This document shows positions 36,830-47,639 of a DNA stretch of 64,000 nucleotides, piece after piece. A program made the position numbers and the translations under genes. Origin of the DNA: Blasia pusilla (Eukaryota > Marchantiophyta > Marchantiopsida > Blasiales); assembly GCA_050084515.1 (NCBI GenBank), contig CM114275.1:3162001-3226000 (forward strand), read 5' to 3'. The notes beneath the pieces were generated by a model. The model was given only the letters and a program-made list of their open reading frames with translations, had not been told where the DNA came from and made no database searches. Every line of letters starts with the position of its first letter. The stretch's first letter is position 1.

Positions 36830-37642
36830 AGCCCACTTACTCAACGGGTTGAACCTCCATGAGTTCATTAGTCATCATATATTATTAGGTGATCTAAGTA
36901 TTTACTCTTAGTCATAGCCCATGACTCACAATGGTGTTTCCAATCACTCACATAGTCACTATGACATTACTTCAAACATATAAAAGTCTGGTTGAGTCAT
37001 GAAAATGACTCAATGTAGGACAAAAATACAAAAAGAAGGATTGACAATGATACATCGAGTCGTTATGGATGACTCACTTAGTCACTTATCAAAGTTATAA
37101 TCACAAAGAGAACAACAATAGTCATAACTAACAAAACTAAATGGGTAAAAATTTGCAAGTATGACTCGGTCTATACAAATGACTAAGCATGTCAAGCAAG
37201 AGGATTGGCCAAATGACTCATAGAGTCATAAAACCCAAATGGAAATTGTAGCATGCCACGTGTATCCCTCTTATAGGATACAATCTCATCAAACCTTGCC
37301 AAAACAAGATGGATGACTAGCCTAGTCATACAACATGACTCCAACTACCAAGTATTTTGTTTGTAGTCCACGTCATTTGATGACCTAGCATCCATGTCAT
37401 GTGATGATGTGGCATTATATCCATGTCATCTTGATGACATGGCAGTCATGGACCATGACTCCTTGGTTTAGTTATATACCAACATCCACGTAAGCTAATC
37501 CTACTAGTTGTGAGGGTTATGGAAGGTAAATGACTTGGCTTTTGTGTCTACACGAGTCACTAGTCATTCCCAGTTGTGGAAGGATATAAATGACTCAGAC
37601 AAGTCATAAAACCTAGTCATAAAACCAAGATTTTCTTCTAGT
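36830..37642 (+). repeat. CACTA subterminal repeat array and right terminus
   Basis: About twenty copies of ATGACTC/AGTCAT in both orientations are spread over 800 bases. They end in a right terminus that on minus reads CACTAGAAGAAAATC from 37642. The bases ATT at 37643-37645 would be one copy of a 3-bp target duplication. Such arrays are the binding sites of TNPA-like proteins. Confidence 0.85.
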
Positions 37643-37649
37643 GATTGAG

Positions 37650-38470
37650 GCATGGCAACTCTACTATGACCCATACTATGTGTCATGGACGGAGCCATTC
37701 CCAGATGAGGAGGAGGAGTCAAGAGAGGCTTCTTCCACCAGTGATGTTTTAGGAGGGGTAACTCGCACTGGAGCAGTTGCACCATCTAGTCGGGTTTGTC
37801 CCAGGTTCAACCTCATGGTTGAGTTCTTTGTAGAGTTGAGGACGAGCTACCAGGGGGTACGGACTGAGAAGTTGCGGAGCATCCATGACTTCTAAAGACC
37901 CCCCGGGTGAGAGTTTGCGTGAGGCATACACTTGCTTGCGTCGGTTGATTAACGTCACTAAGGGGGTGACAGAGGCTCATACTATCCACTCATGGTACGC
38001 GATGCTGGACCAAACCTTGCAGACACGGGTGCGGGAGGGGTGCTTCTTATGAACACCTCCCCTACATTGAGAGATGTTTTTAGGACCGCCAGGAATATTG
38101 AGCGTAATATGGCGGAGGAGAGCGTAGCCACCATGGGTTCTAGGCGAGAGCATTCACGATTGCCTGCACCACCAGTGCAGCAACGTGGATTCTGAGATAG
38201 GTCTGTGGCATCATGAGCTCAAGGAGGATACCGGGAGGTTGTGCCTCAGAACCCTACGCCTTCATATGCGGTCAATAAAAGCCGCCAAAAATTACTTGTT
38301 GGGCATGTGGTGGAGCCCATCACCAGTGGAATTGCACCCGTCAAGGTCATGGACGCGCGCCCTGACAGGAAGGAGGATATGGTGCTGCACTAGGAGGTTA
38401 TCAGTGTGACTAATGTCAGAGGTACGATCACATACGCGCCAAGTGTTTCAGCTTGCACCTTGAGTTACGT
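37650..38470 (+). pseudogene. Gypsy gag with two CCHC zinc knuckles
   Basis: The plus frame from 37650 reads an acidic N-terminus and then, after a stop at 37893, a retrotransposon gag core: ESLREAYTCLRRLINVTKGV, HSWYAMLDQTLQTRVRE. A one-base shift near 38035 leads into LRDVFRTARNIERNMAEES. The zinc knuckles follow at about 38300-38340 (CWACGGAHHQWNC) and 38380-38450 (C..C....H....C with a stop as its third residue). A Gly/Arg-rich segment lies after 38500, as in nucleocapsid tails. Gag packages the RNA and forms the particle; this copy is broken. Confidence 0.75.
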
Positions 38471-38971
38471 CTGGACCGAGGGCCAAAGAGGGCACCAGAG
38501 TGAGTTGCCGATCGGGGTGGGGCTAGAGGTCGTGGATCAGGTGGTCCCATTGGGCAACGAGGAGCTAGAGTAGTCCGAGGGGGTGGTGGAGTTGCCCGTG
38601 GAGGAGGTAGGGTTCCACCATCTAGACCTGTCGAGGGAGACATTGGGCGTGAGGCTGGGATGACTGCTCAGATACAACAACTACAACATCAGATTGCCGC
38701 TATGGCATTAAGGTTATCTGATGCCCGATCTGTGGCATCAACGTCTTATGGAGCAGCTTGAGATATGGAGGATCCTGGTTGGATGTGCGGGGCTGCCCAA
38801 ATGGAGGCCGCATCAATTGTTACGTATGGATGAGCCGTAGAGTTGGATTTACAACGAGGAAAAGCCATGAAACATACCATGCTTCCTCAATCTTTCACGT
38901 TATCTGAGGCAATGAGGACCCCATCGATGGATCACGATCAAAGTTCCTAGAGAGTTGGTGATGTTGTTGGT

Positions 38972-39361
38972 GTGCAGGCACAAAGGGAAATGGGAGAAGC
39001 TAGTGCAAAGACTCCTATTGCTAATGCTCAAGAGGAGCATGTGTCGAGCACGTTATTGGGGGCGGCCACTATTGTGTACCGCGCTCCTTTATCTTCTGCT
39101 TATGATGTTATGACATTGGGAGGTACGCCCGCCGAGCTCTTATGGCTGGCCGCTACGCTATGTGAGCATGGAGTTGGTGTTCCCTTGTCACACTCAAATA
39201 TGTTTGTAGAGGAGGTGATGGACGTGCCCTTGGAGCCTAATCTTGGGTCGTCCAAGTCGGATTCATGGCAGGCTACGGCTGGTAGGATGGCGAAGATGCC
39301 CGCTAGACCCGCGATAGAGCGTGCCATGGCTTCTCATGGTGTTGTGTTGCTGGATAACTAG
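38972..39361 (+). pseudogene. Linker region between gag and protease
   Basis: Open frame of 129 codons with no recognised domain, containing APLSSAYDVMTLGGTPAELL and ARPAIERAMASHGVVLLDN. It lies between the Gly/Arg-rich end of gag and the protease, and one in-frame stop separates it from the protease frame. It is presumably part of the gag-pol polyprotein of this lineage. Confidence 0.5.
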
Positions 39362-39373
39362 GGAGAGGTCTTC

Positions 39374-39780
39374 CAATTGGTGAGTCCAGGAGGTAGAGAT
39401 TTTAGTCCGCAATGTGTCTTATTGGATTCGGGAGGGCAACCCCTGATGTTAGGGAAAGAAGCATTCAGAGGTTTGGGCTTGACGAGGGCCGATGTGGAGT
39501 GTTGTCCATTCACGATACATACATTCTTGGGTGGAGCGAGTACCACACAGTTTATCACCCGATAGGAGGTTGTGTTAAGGATTTTCCCGGGACATCCTAC
39601 ATATGAGTCCGTGGTGCGAGCCAAGGAGATAGTGACCAATGCACAGTCCTACGACGTATTGGTTGGTGGAGTAGTATTATACCTGATGGGGTTTTCCCTG
39701 GATTACTGGGAGGAGTCAGCGTCCTACGGATCAAGATGGCAGTCAAGTGATGGGCACCTTAGCTCATTACTCATTTGATT
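39374..39780 (+). pseudogene. Retropepsin-type aspartic protease of the methyltransferase-bearing gypsy
   Basis: Catalytic LLDSGGQPLMLG (Asp-Ser-Gly) lies at about 39420-39455, followed by FRGLGLTRADVE. The C-terminal block YDVLVGGVVLYLMGFSLDYW is at about 39650-39705. One in-frame stop at 39563 interrupts it. The family function is maturation of the gag-pol polyprotein. The methyltransferase domain begins about 350 bases downstream. Confidence 0.78.
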
Positions 39781-40111
39781 CATCGGTGGAGTGACCGAGC
39801 GACGGTCAAGAGAGATGGCAACCTCAGTAGTATTTAGCAGCGCCATCACTTGGCCTAGTGATTTGATTGAGGGATATGTCCATGTAGAGGACACTCCCAT
39901 TCTTGAGATTTCTATGGAGAGGAGTGTCATGATAGCCGCATCATTTTGTGGAGCAGAGGTGCCGCTTTGGGGCTCGATTGAGGAGCTTCGACACTTAGTC
40001 GTTGAGCATGTGTAGACCACGTGGAGCAAGACGGTTGCACCGGAGCATGAGAGTTCAAAGGAACCCGAGATAGCCAGGAGTGCTACTATGACCCCTTTGG
40101 AAATCACCCCG

Positions 40112-41090
40112 ATTGTGTGGCACATCCCAAAGGAGGATATTCGTGTGTTGGATCTCTTTGGAGGGATCAACATTGGCTCAGCTGCTGTTTTGTAGGCAAG
40201 AGTGCGCGTGCAGCAGTACCTCTACGTTGAGATTGATGATGTTGCAAGGCGTGCTTCACTTCACCATATGGCGCAGTTACGCATCCTATTTCCCAACTTG
40301 TTGTTTGAGTCAGGCATCCAAGGATACCATAGTTCCCTACCGATGGATATTTCATTGCTAGAGGCGCAAGACTTGGAGCGGGTAGGGACCATAGACTTGG
40401 TCATTGCGGGTTGGCCGTGTTAAGGCCAATCAAGTGCTGGACGAGGTAGTGGGCTAGTTGACTCTTGGTCCAGGTTGTTTCGGGAGATGATGTGGATCTT
40501 GCGACACTTGTAGGAGCATCAGTCTTGTTCTCCAATATACATTCTCGAGAATGTGCCAATTTTGGGCGATTCAAGGTCCCGCGTGATGACAAGTGCATAT
40601 CAAGTACGTGCATGGATCGGCCCAAAAATATTGTTGGATGCGGCAAGAGTAGGCTCACAAGCACATCTCCCGTGTCTTTGGTGGACCAACTTAGTGCCAC
40701 ATGAGGTTTTGCAAAGGGCGTGCGCGATAGTGGAGCGCCCCTCCCATTTGTTGGTAGATTCTATTTTTAGAATCTACAACAAATGATCCAAGTTTTCGAT
40801 CACTAGCAATACAACACGATGATGGACCTTTGTTGATTGTGGTCAACACGATTAGCATGCCACGATCAGCCTTTCCCACATTGGTGAGATTTCCCGCTTC
40901 CTATGCATTCAAGGAGGTCGGGCCTGGCTTGGTTTGGGATGACCAGGTACAACGGTTGGTGGAGCCCATTGCCGATGAGCGAGAGCAAGCGATGGGATTT
41001 CCCACAAGAGTGACCGTAGTACCGTCACTATTAGAGGCATCATGACGTCATGTCTTAGGTTAGGCAATGGACCAGAACTGCTTGACATAG
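40112..41090 (+). pseudogene. C5-cytosine DNA methyltransferase domain embedded in gypsy pol
   Basis: Transfers a methyl group from S-adenosylmethionine to C5 of cytosine. In one frame (40112-40786) the motifs appear in canonical order. Motif I is LDLFGGINIGSAAVL (Asp 40151-40153), and motif II is YLYVEIDDVARR. Motif IV is DLVIAGWPC, with the catalytic Cys codon at 40418-40420. Motif VI is LENVP (Glu-Asn-Val 40547-40555), and a motif VIII-like block is LLDAARVGSQAHLPCLWWTN (about 40635-40700). After a frameshift before 40830 come EPIADEREQAMGFPT and VLG.AMD (40960-41075), as in motifs IX-X. The frame holds three stops (40196, 40421, 40507 region), each one C-to-T change from a Gln codon, so the enzyme is dead here. 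It sits between protease and RT, not at a host locus, and its bounds match polyprotein domain limits. Confidence 0.87.
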
Positions 41091-41499
41091 ATTTTTAACT
41101 TAGGAGTAGTTGAGCAGGGTCGTTTGAGGATACGACATATCACACCTATTGCGTTGGTGAGCCCTATGCCTATCGAGACAGTGGTTGGAGGCGAGACCCA
41201 AGGAGATTGATACACCAGGGGTAATCGGGAAAGACACCCTTGGACTTCTTGGGATGTTTGCAGGTATGCCAAGAGATGATAGCCACAGCATCGAGCGTGG
41301 TTCCGGGTACTACACGGGGAGATCCGAGTTTGCAGTTGATTGCAAGGGAGTAGTCGAGTCATGTTGTGTGAGACATGGTTGCATCATAGCAACCACCGAC
41401 ACCCGCGCCGGAGAGTCCTGCCATGGTCACAATGGAGACTCGGGAGCCAGATATGGGCCCTAAGTTGATAAGACGAGAGCGTCGCTAGATACATCAATT

Positions 41500-42300
41500 C
41501 CTTATGAGTTATAGGAGCTGTTTTGCATTTAGCATGCATGATTTGGATACGCTGAAGGATCTAGAGATCCGCATTGAGTTTCCAGTGACACGCCGATCTT
41601 ATGACGATACTAAAGGTACAATGACATGGAGAGGGCTTTGATTCAGATTAGGAGCCAGGACTTGGTTGGAGCAAGACTAGTGGAGATGTTGCATGGAGAG
41701 TATGCATCTGCCATTGTCATACCTGCCATGAAGGATGTGCATGGAAACTGGACGGATAGGCGGATGTATGGAGATTATCGACCTATCAATCGGCAAACGA
41801 AGTCCGATAGATATGCCATGCCCACCCGTGAGGAGATCTTTGATGCTATTGGGCATGCAAAGGTCTTTAGTTTGTTAGATCTTCAAGCCGGATACCATCA
41901 ACTACCTATCATATTGGAGGACGGGCAGAAGACAACATTTTGGGGCATCAATCCTCATGGGAAGGATTGTTTGTACTAGTGGCGGTTCTTACCACTTGGG
42001 TTAAAGAATGCCCCGGCTGATTTTCAGAGGGTCATGGAAAGGATCTTGGCAGGTCAGGATTTTTCTAGGTATTAAATTAATGATATCGTAGTCGTTAGCG
42101 TCATGGTTGAGGAGCATTAGCGACACCTAGAGGAGGTGTTTCGACAATTGCAATTGCATGGGCTGAAGCAACATCCAGGCAAGGGCAAGTTCTTTTACGA
42201 CCAGATTGAGTACCTAGGTCATACCATATACCCAGATGGCCTTGGTGTGTAGCTGACATAGATAGAGGCTATTTCACGCATCCACGCCCTACATATGTGA
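41500..42300 (+). pseudogene. Ty3/gypsy reverse transcriptase (inactive)
   Basis: The RT lead-in reads RSCFAFSMHDLDTLKDLEIR (about 41510). The open frame 41626-41979 has RALIQIRSQDLVGARLVEM, YGDYRPINRQT and SLLDLQAGYHQLPI, followed by RFLPLGLKNAPADFQRVME. The catalytic YxDD box near 42075 has decayed: the Tyr codon is a stop and the first Asp is Asn. IEYLGHTIYPDGLGV follows at about 42210. Multiple stops confirm inactivity. Sequence agreement with the RT at 49.4-50.1 kb is high. Confidence 0.85.
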
Positions 42301-42394
42301 GTCGAGTTTGTGCATTCATGGGATTAGCGAACTTCTATTGACGGTACGTCAAGGATTTCAATTCGATTGTAAAGCCGCTAACCTTGTTGACAAA

Positions 42395-42873
42395 TGTAGA
42401 TGAAGAGTGGCACTAGGGGGATGAGCAAGAGAGCATTTCAGCTGCTCAAGGATAGATTCACGTCCGCGTCCATATTGAGGAGACCAATCAAGGGACGTCC
42501 TTTCAAGTTGGATATCGATTGGAGCATGTTGGATCTTGGAGCCATGCTCACCCATCATGACGATGAGGGTAGAGAGTTCATGGTGGCTTACACTAGTCGC
42601 TCAAATAACATTGTAGAGGCAAAATATAGCTTGTATGAGGGTGAGTGTCTGGCTACAATGTGGGTTGTCGCACATTTCAAGTATTATCAATTTGGCAAAC
42701 CCCTTACCGTCATTACTGATCATGATCCACTTAAGTGGCTGATGGAGTCCAAAAAGCTTACATGGAAGCTTGAAAGGTGGGCTCTATTGTTGCAGGAGCA
42801 TGACTTCCAGGTGGTGCATAGACCTATGACGCTCAACCAAGATGCATATGGTTTGAGGCTGGAGAGTCCTTAG
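42395..42873 (+). pseudogene. RNase H domain of the methyltransferase-bearing gypsy
   Basis: Open for 157 codons: FKLDIDWSMLDLGAMLTHHD (first acidic residue), EAKYSLYEGECLATMWVVAH (catalytic Glu) and TVITDHDPLKWLM (Asp), ending in FQVVHRPMTLNQDAYGLRLE. It is the best-preserved piece of this element. It normally degrades the RNA strand of the replication hybrid. Integrase would follow, but the element ends here. Confidence 0.85.
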
Positions 42874-42964
42874 ATCCAAAGGCCGATAAGGAGACGACAG
42901 GTGGGTGAGACATTCACGACGATGCCCATGGGGATAGGTCTAGCTCTCTAGTGAAAGGTCACAA

Positions 42965-45900
42965 CAAGGCCAACAGGTTGGGAGACATGTTAAGATCAAT
43001 GAGGCCCTCCCAAGCTCTTGCTTCCGATGTAAGAGCTTGCTGAAGCTCCCAACAAACTCGCCCACCACAACCTCGTTCCTTCCACTTGTGGATGTTTTGC
43101 TCTCTACGGTGATGCAGTCTCACCCACTAGTAAGCTCAAAAAATTAAGATTGGTTGCAAAATCACAAAACCATCACATAACATCCAAAAGTTTCCATGAC
43201 AAAACTAAGAGAAAAAAATTCCAGAAGTTGTAAGGAAGGTATGAAATGGATTGATTTGAAGCTCGATAATGGCAAGAGCTCACCTTGTCCATGTTGTCAT
43301 CCTCGCCCATCTACAAGCCTGGGACAATTGGAAAATAAAATTAGAAACATTCAAGAGAACTACAACATGTGTAATTTTCAAAGAATTTAAATTCTTCATA
43401 TACCCTTCGAGCTTGCAATATGAATCACCAATACGTCAAAGGCACTGGAGCCTAAGTTTCAATCAATTGAACCTCTCAATATTGCTAGTTCCCTCCCTCT
43501 TGCCAAGGAAGATATATCTTATTTGTGATAGAAAACCTCTATCACTAGGAAGAAATCCCTGTGCGCCCAACAGATCATGAAAAAAGTAGGCGCAACCCAA
43601 ATTGAGGTTCAAAAAGCACCAACATTCTACAGGGCTTGACTAGAGGACAGGCAGGTAAATTTCAATCTAGCATGTTTTGTTCCTTTGCAGATATGAGAGG
43701 TAGAATTCCAGCCCTTGAAAATGGAATGAAAAATTCAAAAGTGGATGATTTACATAGGGCATGTACCTTAAGTAGCCAAGGACTGATGCCTTGTAAGTGA
43801 TTCCCCGGTTGGGTCTCCACACCATTCCCTCCCGTGCCTTTCAAATTTTGAATCTTGAAATATAATCATAAACCCTCCTAAACACTTACTTAGACATCCA
43901 CCATATACACAACGCACAAGCCCATATTTAGGGTATTATGTATTTTACACATGACACACGTGTACCAGTCAGGGATTGCCACGTGTATACCTTCATTTAA
44001 AGTTCAAATAATCCCTAACTTCCATAGACATTTCCATGGACGAGAGCTTGAATAACTTTGACCTATATTTCTTATAAGCGAGTTTCCTAAAAGAAATACC
44101 CCTATGGTCCTTCCACAAAAATTCACAAGTTTTCTTCGATATGGAAAAAAACAACCCTATACTTTGTCGTACATGATGGGTTACTTCCGTGGAAGTGAGG
44201 CCCCCGATATTCCACTATGCATTTCTTGACTTCTTTTCCTTCTTGAAATGTTATGATCTTTCTTTTTCCTCATTTGAGGATTTTTAATAATAAAATGGAA
44301 ATTCATTTTTTCACAATCTATAAAAATAATTACGAATTTTATAAATTAATTGGAGGATAAAATTTTGTATGTTTCAAATACTCTAAATTCTAAATAATCT
44401 AAATACTTCAATGAATTTTTTCTTCATCTATATAATAATTGGCAACCCCATATATGGAATAGGACAAGATATTGAGGTAATACGACAAAATAGGCAACAT
44501 GTTTGAATTTTGTTGTTTGAGCCTTATAAGATATCTCCAGATAGAAAGGAATAGAGGGAACCAATAAGGATTTGAGTGAAATAGAACAAAAATTTGAAAT
44601 AATAATTTATTTAATATTATAATTTGATGGAAAGGGAAAGGAAATTTTAATGGAGAAGTAGTAGATTTTGTTTAAATTTTAAATGAATAATATGATTATT
44701 AAAAAACCGTATTAATTCACATGTAATATTTTGGGAGAGGAAAATGAATTTGAATGGAAAAAGAAATTGATTTTGTTAATTAAAATTAACGAAGATTTTA
44801 ATTAGTGAAGGTGTTTTGGTAGAAAGAATGGAAGGGGAAGAATAATTATTGTTCAAAATTTTATGAAAAAGTGAAATTACTTATGAATTATATTTATGAA
44901 TAACGTCGAGCGTCTCGTCGGCGCTCTCAGCAGCCTCGCCAACTGCTGCGCACTTCGGTTGTGAATTTTTTTAATCTGTCGCCAGGTAGCACGCAAGATT
45001 GGCCTAGCCCTAAGGATTTTGTGCGCTCGTTGTGCTTGCTTGGTGTTTTTGATCGGTCATGCAGTACTTGGTACCACATCTTATGATGATGTAGCGGGTC
45101 GAATGGACCGGTGGTGTGCCCTATATTCGTATGGATTTTAGATGTACTTACATTATCGGTTGCCCTCGGAGCCTGGGGAGATGGGTATTATTTAAAGTTA
45201 AAATTCTTTTGTCATATTAAAAACGTGGAACTTCTACTTAAAATTTGAAATTAAATATAATTTCAACTTTTAAGTATAATTTTTAAAATTTATTATTGCC
45301 ACCTGTTTCTTAAGGTTTTAAGAGGGAGAGTGCATAGCATGGGTAACATATCAGTGGAATTTAATCACAACCCGTATAAGCATTTATCTTTCTTTTTTTT
45401 TGTTTTTCATCTCCACATCTTCTCTTCAGGTCTTTACAATTAATTCCCTCTCTCAAAGAACCACACACTGATCTGAAATTATAAAAATAAATAAAAACAG
45501 ATATACCATAATAATAATACAAACATTTGCTAAGACAGACAAACTAGTAAAAACTCATGGGGATTTTCGAGCATCCAATTTATTACAATAACAAACCTCA
45601 AATCAAAAGAGATTCTTTATGCCGGCATCATTATTTAATAAATCATGTTTGTGTATGCCCCCAATTGACAGAGGAGCTTATTTTTGAAAGACATCTAATA
45701 ACACGTGTCAAAAGGAACTTTTATTGGAGCTTTTATCATTGTTTTCAAAAAGAGCCCCGACTAAAAATTAGGGATTCCAATAATTTCTTAATTTATCTCG
45801 AGATTTCTCTTGGCTCTTACTAATTTTACGAATAGATTTTGTTCCAAAAATATGACCCACCGTCTCGAACGGACCCACGTGGATGTCGAAACGTGAAATG

Positions 45901-46130
45901 AAATTTGAAATGATCGCGGGCGCTCCTTCCGTATTTCGCCGGAACGGGTGCCACCCTAAACCCTCAATGCCACAGCGTACGCGCGCAGCCAGGTTCAATG
46001 GTCCGTAGTCCCCAGGCAGCACGTCGCGCATGACAGCAGCTCCATGCACCGGCAGGTACGCGGTGGGCCTTGGGCAGGAGTCGCAGGACAAGAGACTCGG
46101 AAGCGACGACGTGGGTCAATCCGTTTCTCT
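42965..46130. other. Mostly AT-rich stretch without recognised genes
   Basis: No frame over about 107 codons and no domain recognised. A short GC-rich island lies at 44.90-45.05 kb. A minus frame at 45768-46091 and plus frames at 46030-46561 cross a GC-rich patch at 45.9-46.6 kb but are unidentified; this patch could be the edge of a host gene or its promoter. Confidence 0.45.
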
Positions 46131-46132
46131 AC

Positions 46133-46171
46133 TTACTTGCTGCGTTTCCACGACAGAAACGCAGCAAGTAA
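46133..46171. repeat. Perfect 16-bp hairpin
   Basis: Arms 46133-46148 and 46156-46171 are exact inverted copies (TTACTTGCTGCGTTTC and its complement) around a 7-base loop CACGACA. No T-run follows, and it is not beside a recognised gene. Confidence 0.9.
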
Positions 46172-46569
46172 CTGTTGAAGGAACTCACGCGGAGCGCTTT
46201 TCCGTGGCGGAGCGGGAGGGCTGCAGTAACTATCACCGCTGCAATGTCGACACGCCGTGACGTCTACAAGCTCGGGCTGTGTCACGTTGCATTACTTTGG
46301 CAGCTTGGCTCATTACTTTGTTACTTGAACCTGAGCCGGTGGCCTCGTATGCGTCTCAGGAGTCATAACTCACTGCTGGCGAACCGAACTGCTCTTTGCT
46401 TCTCCAGCCGCCTGTGCGGTCAGAGCTCAGCCACCCGCAAAGCTGAGGGTGTGAGGCCGAGAGAGATACACCAGAAACCCACATCATTTTGTTCCTTACT
46501 TTACTGGGACTACTTTGGCGGCAGGTCATTTCTTTTCTTAAGTGGAAGGTGTCAAAAGTAGAGCACATT

Positions 46570-47620
46570 TAGGTTGAGGCCGTAAGAAATTAATGAAACG
46601 GCGAAGCGACGTGTAAGGTCAAAAACAGTTGTGACGCTTGAACATCGCACTTACACATAGGTGGTGCTTTTATTTCAACTAGGTCAAAAATGAGGAGGGA
46701 GCCTTGGGAATGATGATCACAAAGAGCATGCGCTTGTAATCACGGCTATAATTATTGATAAATTCTTTTCCAAATTGATAAAATAATTTTTGAAATTGTT
46801 CATTGTGCTCTTAAATCTATTTCAACTGATTTCTTGGTTTAAAAAGTAAATAAATGTTCATATTGGTTCAGAATGCCAAATGTCCAAAAGAGAAGAATTT
46901 GAAAAATGAAGGACCCCTCTCCAAATAATAATACAAATGGAAGCCCTTGCATAAATTATCTCGCATGAGTAATTTCAAAAATTTCAAATGTCATTTTAAA
47001 TTAAATTTGAGATTCCTATTGGCTCATAATATGAGCGATTTTATTAGCTGAAAGTGCCAATTGTCGAGAGAAGAAGAGCTCGTAAAATGAATGGGCATTC
47101 TCGAATAATAATATAAATGAAACTACTGTAGGAGCCCCATATGGGTATGATTTGTGTAGTAAAGTGGAAACTTTGGTCTTATTTAAATATAGCAGCAATG
47201 GCGGTGGCAATAGTTTTTAAAGTGGTCTGGAGCATAGAAAAAGTGCATCCATAACTATTGTCACGAGAGAGCACTGTGACCGTGTTCACAGTTTTCAATG
47301 TGACTCCCCAACAATGGAACCCACCCTTAAGTTCCTTTTCAGATTGCTTGGAACAAATCAATTGAGCAACATGATTTACTTGATTAACCCTCCAAATTTG
47401 AGGTCACAAATTTGCGCTTTGAATCTCAAGAATCCTCATGCCATTTCCATCACCAACCTCTAATATGCCTTTGGCTGATCTAATCAATATAACATATCTA
47501 CGCAAAATTTTAAATTGATAGAATCATATATATGCCACCTAAGCTATATATTAGAATTTTTTTCGCAGCGCAAAACTCGACTTCCTCTCTTGGAATCATC
47601 ATCTTAATGTTAAAGGTCTA
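46570..47620. other. AT-rich stretch, nothing recognised
   Basis: Short frames only. The pair of related phrases around TGCCAA(A/T)TGTC...AGAAGA at 46.87 and 47.05 kb suggests a diverged local duplication of about 180 bases, but no element can be defined. Confidence 0.4.
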
Positions 47621-47639
47621 GATCTAGATTGTTCTCGAG

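Larger units (their letters stand above)
26215..37642 (+). mobile_element. CACTA (En/Spm-type) DNA transposon, nearly complete, with nested insertions
   Basis: Contents in order: start of TNP2 transposase (26215-26345), an LTR-like insertion (about 26345-27620), the rest of TNP2 (27640-29580), a DUF4216-like end (29665-30402), accessory ORF pieces (31.2-33.9 kb), a nested gypsy fragment (34.08-35.43 kb), a Tnp1-like exon (36.02-36.30 kb), and a subterminal repeat array ending in the terminus at 37642. The left terminus is not visible; the left side is replaced by a copia fragment. It lies directly against gag of the methyltransferase-bearing gypsy, so it probably inserted into that element. 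Confidence 0.85.
37646..42960 (+). mobile_element. Ty3/gypsy retrotransposon carrying a DNA cytosine methyltransferase domain (truncated)
   Basis: Domain order along plus: gag with double zinc knuckle, aspartic protease, C5-cytosine methyltransferase, RT, RNase H. Integrase and both LTRs are absent: the left side is cut by the CACTA insertion, and the right side stops just after RNase H near 42890. Frames shift several times and many stops are present, so it is a relic. It is the same lineage as 49.3-50.8 kb by RT sequence. Confidence 0.88.

Noticed and set aside
36830-37642. Regularly repeated short motif, considered as a CRISPR-like array
   Set aside because: Repeats are 6-7 bases, in both orientations and unevenly spaced, and end at a CACTA terminus: subterminal transposase-binding sites.
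40112-41090. Methyltransferase as a host gene that happened to be hit by a transposon
   Set aside because: It is in line with gypsy protease upstream and RT downstream, in the same orientation, with polyprotein-like spacing and no introns or gene ends, so a captured domain is the simpler reading.
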